The notes under the pieces are model-generated. The model was given only the letters and a program-made list of their open reading frames with translations. It was not told the DNA's origin and searched no databases. Position numbers and translations under genes: made by a program. Below, in pieces: positions 25,330-33,620 of a DNA stretch of 64,000 nt. Origin of the DNA: Rhodanobacter_A agri (GTDB lineage Bacteria > Pseudomonadota > Gammaproteobacteria > Xanthomonadales > Rhodanobacteraceae). Position 1 is the stretch's first letter; the number at the start of each line of letters is the position of its first letter. The stretch lies in assembly GCF_044904705.1 (NCBI RefSeq), contig NZ_JADIKL010000006.1, positions 124,001-188,000 of the forward strand. The letters run 5' to 3'.

Positions 25330-26571
25330 TCAGCCTTGCGGTTCGTGCCTGGGCGGCGCGGTCATCGCGGTGCGCGAATCGTCATGGCCGCCTGCTTCCA
25401 CCACTGCCTTGTCCTGCGCTTCGAGGCGATAATCCATCGCCACCTGCTGCGGATTCACCTCGGCGCCGGGGCGCACGCGCTGCAGGCCGTTCACCACCAC
25501 CACGTCGCCGGGCTGCAGGCCGCTGTCGATCACGCGCAGGCCGTGGAACAGCGCACCGGCGCTGATCTTGCGGTACTCGACCTTGTGCTGGGCGTCGACC
25601 ACATAGACGAACTGGTTGCCGAGGTCGGTGCCCACCGCGCGGTCGTCGATCAGCAGGCGCGGCTGCGGCTGGCCGCTCTGCAGGCGGATCCGCGCGTACA
25701 GGCCGGGGGTGAACAAGCTGTCCCGATTGTCGAACACCGCGCGCAGCCGCATCGTGCCGGACTCGGTGTGCAGCTGGTTGTCCACGAAGTCGATGCGGCC
25801 GATGTGCGGGTAGCCGCTCTCGTCGGCCAGTTCCATCGAGGCCTCGATGCGCGGGCCGTGTCCGTCCTGCGTCGCGCTGGCGCGCAGGTGGTCCAGCTTC
25901 AGCCAGGTGTGCTCGTCCACGTCGAAGTACACATAGACCGGGTTCACCGAGACCACGCTGGTCAGCACATCGTTGTTGCCGACCAGGTTGCCGGGAGTGA
26001 TGTGCACGTTGCTGACGCGGCCGTCGATCGGCGAGCGCACGTCGGTGAAGCCGAGGTTGAGCTTGGCCGTGGCCAGCGCGGCATCGGCGGCGGCGAGAGC
26101 CGCGCGTGCGCTTTGCGCGGCGGTGTCGAGGCGGTCGGCTTCTTCCTGCGATACCGCGCGCTGGTCGAGCAGGCGGCGGCCGCGCTGGGCGTTGGCCTGG
26201 GCCAGGCCTTGTTCGGCCAGTGCCTGGGTGCGGTTGGCGGTGAGCCGATCCACTTCGGCCTGGAACGGGCGCGGGTCGATGCGGAACAGCACATCGCCCT
26301 TGTGCACCAGTGCGCCTTCCTTGAACGCCACCGACTCCACGTACCCGCCCACGCGCGGACGCACTTGCACGCTGTCCACCGCCTGCACGCGGCCGGTGAA
26401 GTCGGCGCTGTTGCTCACCGGGCGCAGCAGGGCGCGGGCCACGGTCACTTCCGGCAGGGCGCCGCCGGGGCCGGCGGCCTGGGCATGGCTGCCGCCATGT
26501 TCGCCCAACAGGGCCCAGCTGCCGGCGATTGCCACCACGACGAGGCCGGACAGGATCAGTTTCTTCTTCAT
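25330..26571 (-). CDS. RND efflux periplasmic adaptor (membrane fusion protein)
   Basis: 413 residues, MexE/AcrA family. A single N-terminal hydrophobic segment (LILSGLVVVAIAGSWALLG) serves as signal or anchor. Then the lipoyl/biotinyl half-motif VRPRVGGYVESVAFKEGALV HKGDVLF, an alpha-helical hairpin (about 105-175), LGFTDVRSPIDGRVS, and beta-barrel and membrane-proximal domains. GGGAG seven bases before the ATG at 26571 supports the start. It links the permease with the outer membrane factor. First gene of the five-gene pump operon, divergent from a LysR regulator. Confidence 0.94.
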   Translation of the reverse strand: MKKKLILSGLVVVAIAGSWALLGEHGGSHAQAAGPGGALPEVTVARALLRPVSNSADFTGRVQAVDSVQVRPRVGGYVESVAFKEGALVHKGDVLFRIDPRPFQAEVDRLTANRTQALAEQGLAQANAQRGRRLLDQRAVSQEEADRLDTAAQSARAALAAADAALATAKLNLGFTDVRSPIDGRVSNVHITPGNLVGNNDVLTSVVSVNPVYVYFDVDEHTWLKLDHLRASATQDGHGPRIEASMELADESGYPHIGRIDFVDNQLHTESGTMRLRAVFDNRDSLFTPGLYARIRLQSGQPQPRLLIDDRAVGTDLGNQFVYVVDAQHKVEYRKISAGALFHGLRVIDSGLQPGDVVVVNGLQRVRPGAEVNPQQVAMDYRLEAQDKAVVEAGGHDDSRTAMTAPPRHEPQG

Positions 26572-26625
26572 CTTCACGCTCCCTGGGGTGGGGTCGTGCG
26601 GCGTTGCAGCACGATGGGGGAGCGG

Positions 26626-26631
26626 ATAATA
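26626..26631 (-). promoter_or_regulatory. Possible -10 element of the pump operon
   Basis: TATTAT on the minus strand, 54 bases upstream of the adaptor start, has a good -10 match but no TTGACA-like -35 at 17 bases (TTTTCT instead). An activator-dependent promoter would look like this, which fits a divergent LysR-type activator. The palindrome GGTATACC lies directly beside it (26632-26639). Confidence 0.35.
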
Positions 26632-26677
26632 GGTATACCGACGGGTACAGAAAAACCCCAATTTGTGAACTCCACTA

Positions 26678-26692
26678 GTGACAGTCAGTCAC
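26678..26692. promoter_or_regulatory. Candidate LysR operator
   Basis: GTGAC, five bases, GTCAC: an inverted repeat 13 bases before the LysR start codon and about 107 bases before the adaptor start. LysR proteins normally bind near their own divergent promoter and repress themselves. Arms are only five bases long, so support is moderate. Confidence 0.4.
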
Positions 26693-26705
26693 GAATGACG
26701 ACACA

Positions 26706-27707
26706 ATGACCAGCATGGAAGATTTTTCAGCAATAACGAGCTTCGTTCGTGTCGTGGAAGCGCGCAGTTTCGCGGCTGCCGCCGTGCAGCTGGGCATGAC
26801 GCCTTCCGGGGTGAGCCGCGCCGTGTCGCGGCTGGAAGAGCAGATCGGCGTACGCCTGCTGTTCCGCAGCACGCGGGCTTTGCGGCTTACCGACGATGGC
26901 GAGTCGTTCTACCAGCGCTGCAAGGCGATCCTGGCCGACCTCGGCGAGGCGGTGGATGCGCTGAACTACGCGCGCACCAAGCCCAGCGGCAAGTTGCGCG
27001 TGGCGGTGAACGTGTCGGTGGGCCGTGCGGCGCTGATCCCCAACCTGGCCGACTTCGAGGCGCGCTACCCCGACATCCGGCTGGAGCTGTCGATGAGCGA
27101 CCGCAACATCGGCCTGATCGAGGAAGGCATCGATTGCGCGATCCGCATGGGCGAGCTGGAGGATTCCAACCTGATCGCGCGCAAGCTGGGCTATTTCAGC
27201 AACGTGCTGTGCGCCGCGCCGAGCTACCTGGAACGCCACGGCGTGCCGGTCACCATCGAGGATCTGAAGCAGCACCATTGCATCAACTACGTCTATCCCA
27301 CCAACGGCCGCGCCTACCAGTGGCAGTTCGACACGCCGGACGGCCGCGTCGCGCTGGACGTGGACGCACACCTGCTGATCAACGACGGCGAGTCAGTGAT
27401 CCAGGCGGCGATGGCTGGGCTGGGCATCATCCAGGTGCCGCATTGGCTGGCCGCTTGCGCCATCGGCATGGGCAAGCTGCAAGTCATCATGGAAGACACC
27501 ATATCCACCGGCTCCCCGGTGTGGCTGGTCTACCCGCAGAAGAAGCACCTGTCCGCGCGCGTTCAGGCCTTCTTGGAATGGGTGCACGAACTGTTCGAGC
27601 GCACCAACCTGCCGGCCTGCAAGCTCAGTATGGCGTTGTCGCCGAAAGCGGTCGATCAGGCGCCCGGCATCAACAACAGCAAGGCCGCGCCCAGCGCGAT
27701 GCGATAG
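26706..27707 (+). CDS. LysR family transcriptional regulator of the RND pump
   Basis: 333 residues. Winged helix-turn-helix at about 5-64 (FSAITSFVRVVEARSFAAAA, GMTPSGVSRAVSRLEEQIGVRLLFRSTRALRLTDDGESFY) and a periplasmic-binding-like effector domain (about 95-300). No strong Shine-Dalgarno, so the start could also be the ATG at 26715 (MEDFSAI). Divergent from the adaptor gene, like other pump-LysR pairs, so it probably controls the operon in response to a small molecule. Its last 17 codons overlap the convergent uppP gene by 52 bases. Confidence 0.92.
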   Translation: MTSMEDFSAITSFVRVVEARSFAAAAVQLGMTPSGVSRAVSRLEEQIGVRLLFRSTRALRLTDDGESFYQRCKAILADLGEAVDALNYARTKPSGKLRVAVNVSVGRAALIPNLADFEARYPDIRLELSMSDRNIGLIEEGIDCAIRMGELEDSNLIARKLGYFSNVLCAAPSYLERHGVPVTIEDLKQHHCINYVYPTNGRAYQWQFDTPDGRVALDVDAHLLINDGESVIQAAMAGLGIIQVPHWLAACAIGMGKLQVIMEDTISTGSPVWLVYPQKKHLSARVQAFLEWVHELFERTNLPACKLSMALSPKAVDQAPGINNSKAAPSAMR

Positions 27708-28447
27708 ACCGCGAACGCGGTGTAGCGGTGCGTGCGGATATAGCCCAGCAGCCACTTCACCGCGATGAAGCCAACGACCAGCGAGACGATGAAGCCGACG
27801 ATCAGCGCGCTCCAGTCCTCGTGCGCGGCGCCGCCGCCCTTCCACACCTTCAGCAGCTCGTAGCCGGTAGCGGCATACATGGTGGGAATGCCCACCAGGA
27901 AGGCGAACTCGGTGGCCGCCGCGCGGTTGCTGGTGCCGAACAGCATGGCGGTGAAGATCGTCGCGCCGGAGCGCGAGGTGCCGGGGAACACGCCCGCCAC
28001 CATCTGTGCGATGCCGACCAGGATCGCCACCCGCCACGTCACCTCGGTGCGGTCCGCCTGCTTCGCGGCGAGCGCTTCCGCGGCGATCATCCAGAAGCCG
28101 CCGATCACCAGCGCCCACGCGATGGGCGTCACCCTTTCCGGCAGCTTGAAGCCGTAATGCGTGACGATCAGGCCCAGCACGCAGGTGATCAGGAAGGCCA
28201 CCACCAGCTTGAACAGATAATCGCGCGTGGCCGGTTCGCGCCACTGTGTCAGCAGCTGCCAGATGCGCTTCCAGTACACCAGGGTGATGGCGAGGATCGC
28301 GCCGGCCTGGATGCCCACGTTGAACAGGTCCGAGCGGGCGCCCAGCCAATGCTCGGCGATCAGCAGGTGGCCGGTGGAGGAAATCGGCAGGAACTCGGTG
28401 ATGCCCTCGATGATGCCCAGCAGGATGACGTGGATAAGATCGGTCAC
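27656..28447 (-). CDS. uppP: Undecaprenyl-diphosphatase
   Basis: 263-residue polytopic membrane phosphatase (BacA/UppP) that recycles undecaprenyl pyrophosphate to the monophosphate carrier for peptidoglycan and O-antigen synthesis. The signature motifs EGITEFLPISSTGH (about residue 13) and PGTSRSGATI (about 165) are intact. A GTG start at 28447 gives the family length; upstream residues read as non-homologous. Convergent with, and overlapping, the LysR gene. Useful for the glycan genes further along, though not co-transcribed with them. Confidence 0.96.
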   Translation of the reverse strand: MTDLIHVILLGIIEGITEFLPISSTGHLLIAEHWLGARSDLFNVGIQAGAILAITLVYWKRIWQLLTQWREPATRDYLFKLVVAFLITCVLGLIVTHYGFKLPERVTPIAWALVIGGFWMIAAEALAAKQADRTEVTWRVAILVGIAQMVAGVFPGTSRSGATIFTAMLFGTSNRAAATEFAFLVGIPTMYAATGYELLKVWKGGGAAHEDWSALIVGFIVSLVVGFIAVKWLLGYIRTHRYTAFAVYRIALGAALLLLMPGA

Positions 28448-28564
28448 GGGTGCACTCGTCGGTAGGGGCGACCGCCACCATGGCAGCTGCGCGGCAACAC
28501 AGCTTACGCATTCCGTATAGCGATCCGATAGCGTTTCCCGGTGCGCGCTGCAGCGACCGTTAAG

Positions 28565-28581
28565 TGCCCCATCATGGTGCA
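28565..28581. promoter_or_regulatory. NtrC-binding site upstream of glnA
   Basis: TGCCCCATCATGGTGCA fits the enterobacterial NtrC consensus TGCACC-N5-GGTGCA with one mismatch in the arms. It lies about 95-110 bases upstream of the sigma54 -24 element, the usual place for an NtrC enhancer. NtrC is encoded 3.5 kb downstream. Confidence 0.8.
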
Positions 28582-28676
28582 ATCGAGGGAGTGAAAGCGC
28601 CAGCTTGGTGTGTATGATGCGGGCGGGAAAACCTCCCGACCCGTTAAATCCATGAATTCACATGGAATGCACGGCT

Positions 28677-28692
28677 TGGCATCGACCTTGCT
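28677..28692 (+). promoter_or_regulatory. Sigma54 promoter of glnA
   Basis: TGGCATCGACCTTGCT matches the -24/-12 consensus TGGCAC-N5-TTGCW with correct spacing and one mismatch. Transcription would start near 28703, leaving a leader of about 44 bases before glnA. With the NtrC site upstream this is a textbook nitrogen-regulated promoter. Confidence 0.85.
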
Positions 28693-28746
28693 CTTTCAAG
28701 TGCGTTCTTTCCGCCCATTCCCATCCGACCCCACCGAGGTTCCGCC

Positions 28747-30156
28747 ATGACCGCCCAGAAAGTGCTCGACCTGATCCAGGAACACGAGGTCGAGTTCGTC
28801 GACTTCCGTTTTGCCGACATGCTCGGCAAGCACCATCACGTCACCTTCCCGGCGCACGCCATCGACGAGTCGACCTTCGAGGACGGCAAGATGTTCGACG
28901 GCTCCTCGATCACGGGCTGGAAGGGCATCAACGAGTCGGACATGATCCTGATGCCCGATCCGGACACCGCCTACCTCGACCCGTTCAGCCAGCACACCCA
29001 GCTGGTCCTGCATTGCGACGTGCTGGAGCCGAGCACCTTGCAGGCCTACGGCCGCGACCCGCGCTCGATCGCCAAGCGCGGCGAGGCCTACCTCAAGTCC
29101 ACCGGCATCGCCGACACCGCCTTCTTCGGGCCGGAGCCGGAATTCTTCATCTTCGATTCGGTCCGCTGGCAGAACGACATGGGCCGCGTGTTCTACGAGA
29201 TCGAGTCCAACGAAGCCGCCTGGAGCACGCGCTTCAAGTACGAGGACGGCAACATGGGTCATCGCCCCGGGGTGAAGGGCGGCTACTTCCCGGTGTCGCC
29301 GGTGGACACGCTGGGCGACCTGCGCGCCGACATGTGCAAGGTGCTGGAGTCGCTGGGCCAGGTGGTGGAAGTGCACCACCATGAAGTGGCCAACGCCGGC
29401 CAGTGCGAGATCGGCGTGAAGTTCAACACCTTGGTGAAGAAGGCCGACGAGCTGATGACGATGAAGTACGTCATCAAGAACGTGGCGCACCAGAACGGCA
29501 AGACCGTCACCTTCATGCCCAAGCCCATCGTGGGCGACAACGGCAGCGGCATGCACGTGCACCAGTCGCTGGCGAAGAGCGGCGAGAACCTGTTCGCCGG
29601 CGACCTGTACGGCGGCCTCAGCCAGACCGCGCTGTGGTACATCGGCGGCATCTTCAAGCACGCCAAGGCGATCAACGCCTTCGCCAACTCCACCACCAAC
29701 AGCTACAAGCGCCTGGTGCCGGGTTTCGAGGCGCCGGTGATGCTGGCTTACTCCGCGCGCAACCGCTCGGCGAGCTGTCGCATCCCCTACGTGGCCAGCC
29801 CCAAGGGCCGCCGCATCGAGGTGCGCTTCCCCGACCCGATGAACTCCGGCTACCTGGTGTTCACCGCGCTGATGATGGCCGGCCTGGACGGCATCCTGAA
29901 CAAGATCGACCCGGGCGCGCCGGCCGACAAGGATCTCTACGACCTGCCGCCGGAAGAAGAGAAGAACATCCCGCAGGTGTGCTCCAGCCTCGACCAGGCG
30001 CTGGAAGCGCTGGACAAGGACCGCGACTTCCTCAAGGCCGGCGGCGTGTTCACCGACGACTTCATCGACGCCTACATCGGCGTGAAGATGCAGGAAGTCA
30101 CCCGCTACCGCGCCAGCACGCACCCGCTGGAATTCCAGATGTACTACGCGCTGTAA
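28747..30156 (+). CDS. glnA: Glutamine synthetase, type I
   Basis: 469 residues, the family length. Condenses glutamate and ammonia with ATP to glutamine. Visible signatures: MFDGSSITGWKGINESDM, GPEPEFFIFD, the ATP-binding KPIVGDNGSGMHVHQSL, NPxxKR-like NSYKRLVPGFEAPV, and the adenylylation site around Tyr398 (LYDLPPEEE), so control by GlnE is expected. GAGG lies seven bases before the ATG. Preceded by a sigma54 promoter and NtrC site and followed by a strong terminator, so it is its own transcription unit. Confidence 0.99.
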   Translation: MTAQKVLDLIQEHEVEFVDFRFADMLGKHHHVTFPAHAIDESTFEDGKMFDGSSITGWKGINESDMILMPDPDTAYLDPFSQHTQLVLHCDVLEPSTLQAYGRDPRSIAKRGEAYLKSTGIADTAFFGPEPEFFIFDSVRWQNDMGRVFYEIESNEAAWSTRFKYEDGNMGHRPGVKGGYFPVSPVDTLGDLRADMCKVLESLGQVVEVHHHEVANAGQCEIGVKFNTLVKKADELMTMKYVIKNVAHQNGKTVTFMPKPIVGDNGSGMHVHQSLAKSGENLFAGDLYGGLSQTALWYIGGIFKHAKAINAFANSTTNSYKRLVPGFEAPVMLAYSARNRSASCRIPYVASPKGRRIEVRFPDPMNSGYLVFTALMMAGLDGILNKIDPGAPADKDLYDLPPEEEKNIPQVCSSLDQALEALDKDRDFLKAGGVFTDDFIDAYIGVKMQEVTRYRASTHPLEFQMYYAL

Positions 30157-30176
30157 CTGCGGCATCAGGTGGCAAG

Positions 30177-30202
30177 ACAACGGGCGCCGCGGCGCCCGTT
30201 GT
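30177..30202 (+). terminator. Rho-independent terminator after glnA
   Basis: ACAACGGGCGCCG and CGGCGCCCGTTGT are perfect 13-base complements, starting 21 bases after the glnA stop, followed by a short, weak T-containing run (CGTTCC). Because the stem is symmetric it could also end transcripts of the minus-strand gene's far side. Confidence 0.8.
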
Positions 30203-30245
30203 CGTTCCGGAATCCGAAATCCGTTCGCCTGGCGCCTGCCTGTAG

Positions 30246-30881
30246 TCAGCGGTTCGGGCGACCGTGCGTGCAGGTGACGGCCGGGTCCGCGCGCACGAAA
30301 TCGGCGGTCCAGTTGGTTTCCCAGGTGCGGTCGTCGTAGGAGAACGCCTGCTCCCAGCGGGCATGGTCACGGTCCAGCTTGGTCCACACGAAGCGCACCT
30401 TCACCGGCCGGCCGTTGTCCTGGTCCTCGCCATAGAACTCACCGCGGTCGCCGTGGAAGCCGCCGAACACAGGAGGCTCCAGCTTGCCGTCGGCGCTGCT
30501 CGCCCAGTAGATCGACCATTGCCGCTTCGCCAGATCGAACAGGCGCAAGGTCAGCCCGGCCCAGCCCTTGGTCGGGAAAAAGATCTCGTCCACCGTGGCC
30601 TTGCCGTCGAGGTACTCGGTCATGCACAGCGTGGCCGGAAATGTTTCCCACGGCCCTTTGCTGCCCACGCCACGCTTGGCCAGCCGGTGCTGCTGCGTCG
30701 TCCAGGCTCCCTGGAAATAGTCGAAATCGTGCGAGTCGCCGGTGTACGCCAAGGTGTAGCCGGAAGGAGGCGTCGTGCCTGGTGTTGTGGGCATGGCAGC
30801 AACCCGCATGGGCGTGATGCATGCCAGCAACAGACCGGCAGCCAGGAGATATGCGTTCGTCTTTCGGCGGGAAGACTTCAT
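30246..30881 (-). CDS. Secreted DUF1579-like protein of unknown function
   Basis: 211 residues with an N-terminal signal peptide (TNAYLLAAGLLLACITPMRVAAMP). The start at 30881 is supported by GGAG eight bases upstream. The mature domain begins DSHDFDYFQGAWTTQQHR and continues TEYLDGKATVDEIFFP, LTLRLFDLAKRQWSIYWASS, GGFHGDRGEFYGED and RWEQAFSYDDRTWETNWTADFVR, the pattern of a lipocalin-like protein often annotated DUF1579. No catalytic residues stand out. It sits alone between glnA and ntrB on the opposite strand. Confidence 0.75.
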   Translation of the reverse strand: MKSSRRKTNAYLLAAGLLLACITPMRVAAMPTTPGTTPPSGYTLAYTGDSHDFDYFQGAWTTQQHRLAKRGVGSKGPWETFPATLCMTEYLDGKATVDEIFFPTKGWAGLTLRLFDLAKRQWSIYWASSADGKLEPPVFGGFHGDRGEFYGEDQDNGRPVKVRFVWTKLDRDHARWEQAFSYDDRTWETNWTADFVRADPAVTCTHGRPNR

Positions 30882-31081
30882 GGCGATTGCTCCATACATG
30901 GCGGGCGGGGGAGGCGAAACGGTTGGCGGCATACCGGGGCGTCGCGTTGCGTCCACCCGAGGGGCGTGCCGTTGCTGGTTCGCACCCTAGGTTCCGCAGT
31001 GGTCCGTGCGAATAGCCACTATGTCTTGGGTTGCCATAACCACTCGGCGTAGGCCGGATGCCCGTGCGGGAGCGTAAGATT

Positions 31082-31115
31082 TGCACCACACGTGTGCATA
31101 GACCATTATGGTGCA
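31082..31115. promoter_or_regulatory. Two tandem NtrC sites directly before the ntrB start codon
   Basis: TGCACCACACGTGTGCA (31082-31098) and TAGACCATTATGGTGCA (31099-31115) are adjacent 17-bp NtrC-like palindromes; the second ends on the base before the ntrB ATG at 31116. In E. coli, NtrC sites at the ntrBC promoter repress it. Here a bound dimer would cover the transcription or translation start, suggesting autorepression (inference). Confidence 0.65.
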
Positions 31116-32126
31116 ATGAATACGCGGCCGTGGCAGGCATGGGCGGAACAGCTGGCGACCGGGGTGGCCCAGGTCGGCGCGGATCTGCGCGTGCGCTGGC
31201 TCAATCCCGCCTTGGCTGAACTGCTGGGCAGCGGCATGCGCAGCGCGGTTGGCCAACCGCTGGCGTTGTGGCTGGCTTCGCCGGGCGACCTGGCACAGGC
31301 ACGGCGCGCCTTGGACGAGGCGCGCTTCGTCCAGCTGCGCGAGGCCACGCTGTCCACGCTCGACGAACGCACGCTGGAGGCCGACATCGGCATGCAACCC
31401 GATGGCGAGGGCGGCTTGCTGGTTGAAGTGCATGCGTTGGCCGAGCGTTCGCGCAGGGTTTCGCCATTGTCTGCGACGCTGCGCGGCTTCGCGCACGAGG
31501 TGAAGAACCCGCTGGCCGGGCTGCGCGGTGCGGCCCAGCTGCTGCAGCGTCGCGTCGATGGTGCGGAGCTGCAGGCGCTGACGGGCCTGATCATCGACGA
31601 GGCGGACCGCCTTACCGCATTGGCGAACCAGCTGCTGCATCACGGCGGTGCCGCGCAGCTGGGCGCGGTGAACATCCACCAGCTGCTCGACCGGCTGAGC
31701 GAGCTGCTGCAGGCCGAGCCTGCGCCGCCGCGCTTGCGCCATGACTTCGATCCCAGCCTGCCCGACGTGCGCGGCGATGCGGGGCGCCTGCAGCAGGTGT
31801 TGCTGAACCTCGCGCGCAACGCGGTGGAAGCCGGCGCGCGCACGCTCACCTTGCGCACGCGTGCCGAGCACGGCGCGCGCGCCGGAGCGCGGGTGCTGCG
31901 CAGCGCCCTGCGCGTGGACGTGGTCGACGACGGCCCGGGGGTGAGTGCGGAATTGCGCGACACACTGTTCGAACCGCTGGTGTCCGGTCGGGCCGACGGC
32001 ACCGGCCTGGGCCTGGCACTGTCGCGCGAGATTGCCCGCGAGCATGGCGGCGAATTGCGCTGCAGCAGCCGTCCGGGCGAAACGGTGTTTTCGCTGTACC
32101 TGCCGTTGGAGCGTGAGCATGAGTGA
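31116..32126 (+). CDS. ntrB: Nitrogen regulation sensor kinase NtrB (GlnL)
   Basis: 336-residue soluble kinase. N-terminal PAS-like domain (about 5-110), H box GFAHEVKNPLAGLRGAAQLL with His127, N box LNLARNAVEAG, G boxes VDDGPGVS and GTGLGLALSREIAREHGG. Phosphorylates or dephosphorylates NtrC under PII control. No clear Shine-Dalgarno precedes the ATG, and the start sits against NtrC sites, so translation may be weak or leaderless. Overlaps ntrC by eight bases. Confidence 0.95.
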   Translation: MNTRPWQAWAEQLATGVAQVGADLRVRWLNPALAELLGSGMRSAVGQPLALWLASPGDLAQARRALDEARFVQLREATLSTLDERTLEADIGMQPDGEGGLLVEVHALAERSRRVSPLSATLRGFAHEVKNPLAGLRGAAQLLQRRVDGAELQALTGLIIDEADRLTALANQLLHHGGAAQLGAVNIHQLLDRLSELLQAEPAPPRLRHDFDPSLPDVRGDAGRLQQVLLNLARNAVEAGARTLTLRTRAEHGARAGARVLRSALRVDVVDDGPGVSAELRDTLFEPLVSGRADGTGLGLALSREIAREHGGELRCSSRPGETVFSLYLPLEREHE

Positions 32127-33498
32127 CGAAATCTGGATCGTCGACGACGACCGCGGTGTGCGCTTCGTTCTGGCCGCGGCGTTGCGCGATGCCGGCCTCG
32201 TCGTGCGCGAATTCGACGCGGCCGATGCGGTACGCGAAGCCTTGCGCACGCAGCGCCCCGCGCTTCTGCTCACCGATGTGCGCATGCCGGGCACGAGCGG
32301 GCTGGAACTGCTGGAAGAGTTGCAACGGCAGGGCATCGGCCCGGTGATCGTGATGAGCGCATTTACCGACGTGGCGACTACCGCGGCGGCCTATCGCGCG
32401 GGCGCGGCGGATTACCTCGCCAAGCCGTTCGACCTCGACCAGGCCGTGGCCACGGTACGGCGCAGCTTGGCCGACAAGGCCCTGGGCGATGCGCCCGCCG
32501 CGGTCGCGGCGGTGCCCGCGCACGCTCTGCTGGGCGAGAGCGCGCCGATGCGCGAGGTGTTCCGGCTGATCGGCCGCGTGGCGGCCAGCAACCTCAACGT
32601 GCTGGTCACCGGCGAGACCGGCACCGGCAAGGAACTGGTGGCGCGCGCGCTGCACGAGGAAAGCGCGCGCCGCCATCGGCCCTTCGTGGCGCTCAACACC
32701 GCGGCGATTCCCAGCGAGCTTCTGGAAAGCGAACTGTTCGGTCACGAGGCCGGCGCCTTCACCGGCGCGCAGCGGCGCGTGGCCGGCCGCTTCGAGCAGG
32801 CCGAAGGTGGCACGCTGTTCCTCGACGAGATCGGCGACATGCCGCTGGCGCTGCAGACGCGCTTGCTGCGCGTGCTCGCCGGCGGCGAGTTCTACCGCGT
32901 AGGCGGGCGCGAGTTGATCCGCTGCGACGTGCGCATCGTCGCGGCCACCCACCAGGACCTCGACGCGCGCGTGGCCGCCGGGCAGTTCCGCGCCGACCTC
33001 AAGCATCGCCTCGACGTGGTGCGCATCCAGCTTCCCGCGCTGCGCGAGCGGCGCGCCGACCTCCCGTTGCTGGCGCGGCACTTCCTCGCCGCGGCGGCGC
33101 AGGAGTTGAAGCTACCGCCCAAGCACTTCGGCAAGGCCGCGCTGAAGGCGCTGACGCAGCGCGATTTCCCGGGCAACGTGCGCGAGCTGGAAAACCTGTG
33201 CCGCCGCCTCGCGGTAATTGCGCCAGGCACCGAGATCCTGCCCGCCGATCTGGGCGCGCAAGCCGCCGCGGCTGGCGGCGGCGACTGGACCGATGCCTTG
33301 CGCGGCTGGGCCACCCAGGCGCTGGCCGAAGGCGAGGCCGACATCCACGCCCGCGCCCGCGAGGCGCTGGACCGCGTGTTGCTGGAAGCCGCGCTGGCCG
33401 CGCATGGCGGGCATCGCCAGCATGCCGCCGCCGCGCTGGGCGTGGGGCGCAACACACTGACACGCAAGCTGGGCGCGTCTCGCACGCGCAAACGCTGA
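32119..33498 (+). CDS. ntrC: Nitrogen regulation response regulator NtrC (GlnG)
   Basis: 459 residues. Receiver with IVDDD pocket and phospho-Asp53 (LLLTDVRMPG); AAA+ sigma54-activator domain with Walker A GETGTGKE, the GAFTGA loop that contacts sigma54, Walker B GGTLFLDEIGDM, and the arginine-finger region RRADLPLLARHF. The C-terminal Fis-type helix-turn-helix is QHAAAALGVGRNTLTRKL. All parts needed for activation are intact. Candidate targets seen here are glnA and its own operon. Confidence 0.97.
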   Translation: MSDEIWIVDDDRGVRFVLAAALRDAGLVVREFDAADAVREALRTQRPALLLTDVRMPGTSGLELLEELQRQGIGPVIVMSAFTDVATTAAAYRAGAADYLAKPFDLDQAVATVRRSLADKALGDAPAAVAAVPAHALLGESAPMREVFRLIGRVAASNLNVLVTGETGTGKELVARALHEESARRHRPFVALNTAAIPSELLESELFGHEAGAFTGAQRRVAGRFEQAEGGTLFLDEIGDMPLALQTRLLRVLAGGEFYRVGGRELIRCDVRIVAATHQDLDARVAAGQFRADLKHRLDVVRIQLPALRERRADLPLLARHFLAAAAQELKLPPKHFGKAALKALTQRDFPGNVRELENLCRRLAVIAPGTEILPADLGAQAAAAGGGDWTDALRGWATQALAEGEADIHARAREALDRVLLEAALAAHGGHRQHAAAALGVGRNTLTRKLGASRTRKR

Positions 33499-33531
33499 CA
33501 GCCGCTCCCGCTGCCGGGAGCGGCTGTCTTT
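33498..33531 (+). terminator. Rho-independent terminator after ntrC
   Basis: ACAGCCGCTCCCG, loop CTGC, CGGGAGCGGCTGT (33498-33527) is a perfect 13-bp stem followed by CTTT. It begins on the last base of the ntrC stop codon, so the ntrBC transcript ends here. Confidence 0.9.
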
Positions 33532-33620
33532 ACCTGCGCGACGTCGGAGCATTTCCCCACGCCAGCCAATCCCGGGTTCCGGTTCTCTAGATGGGCGCCG
33601 GGGCAGGGAGCATGCGCCGG

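Noticed and set aside
21959..25432. Very long open frame on the plus strand opposite the efflux permease
   Set aside because: It is antisense to a gene with full MexF-like motifs. Its translation is rich in His, Arg and Gln with no domain, as expected for the complement of high-GC coding DNA.
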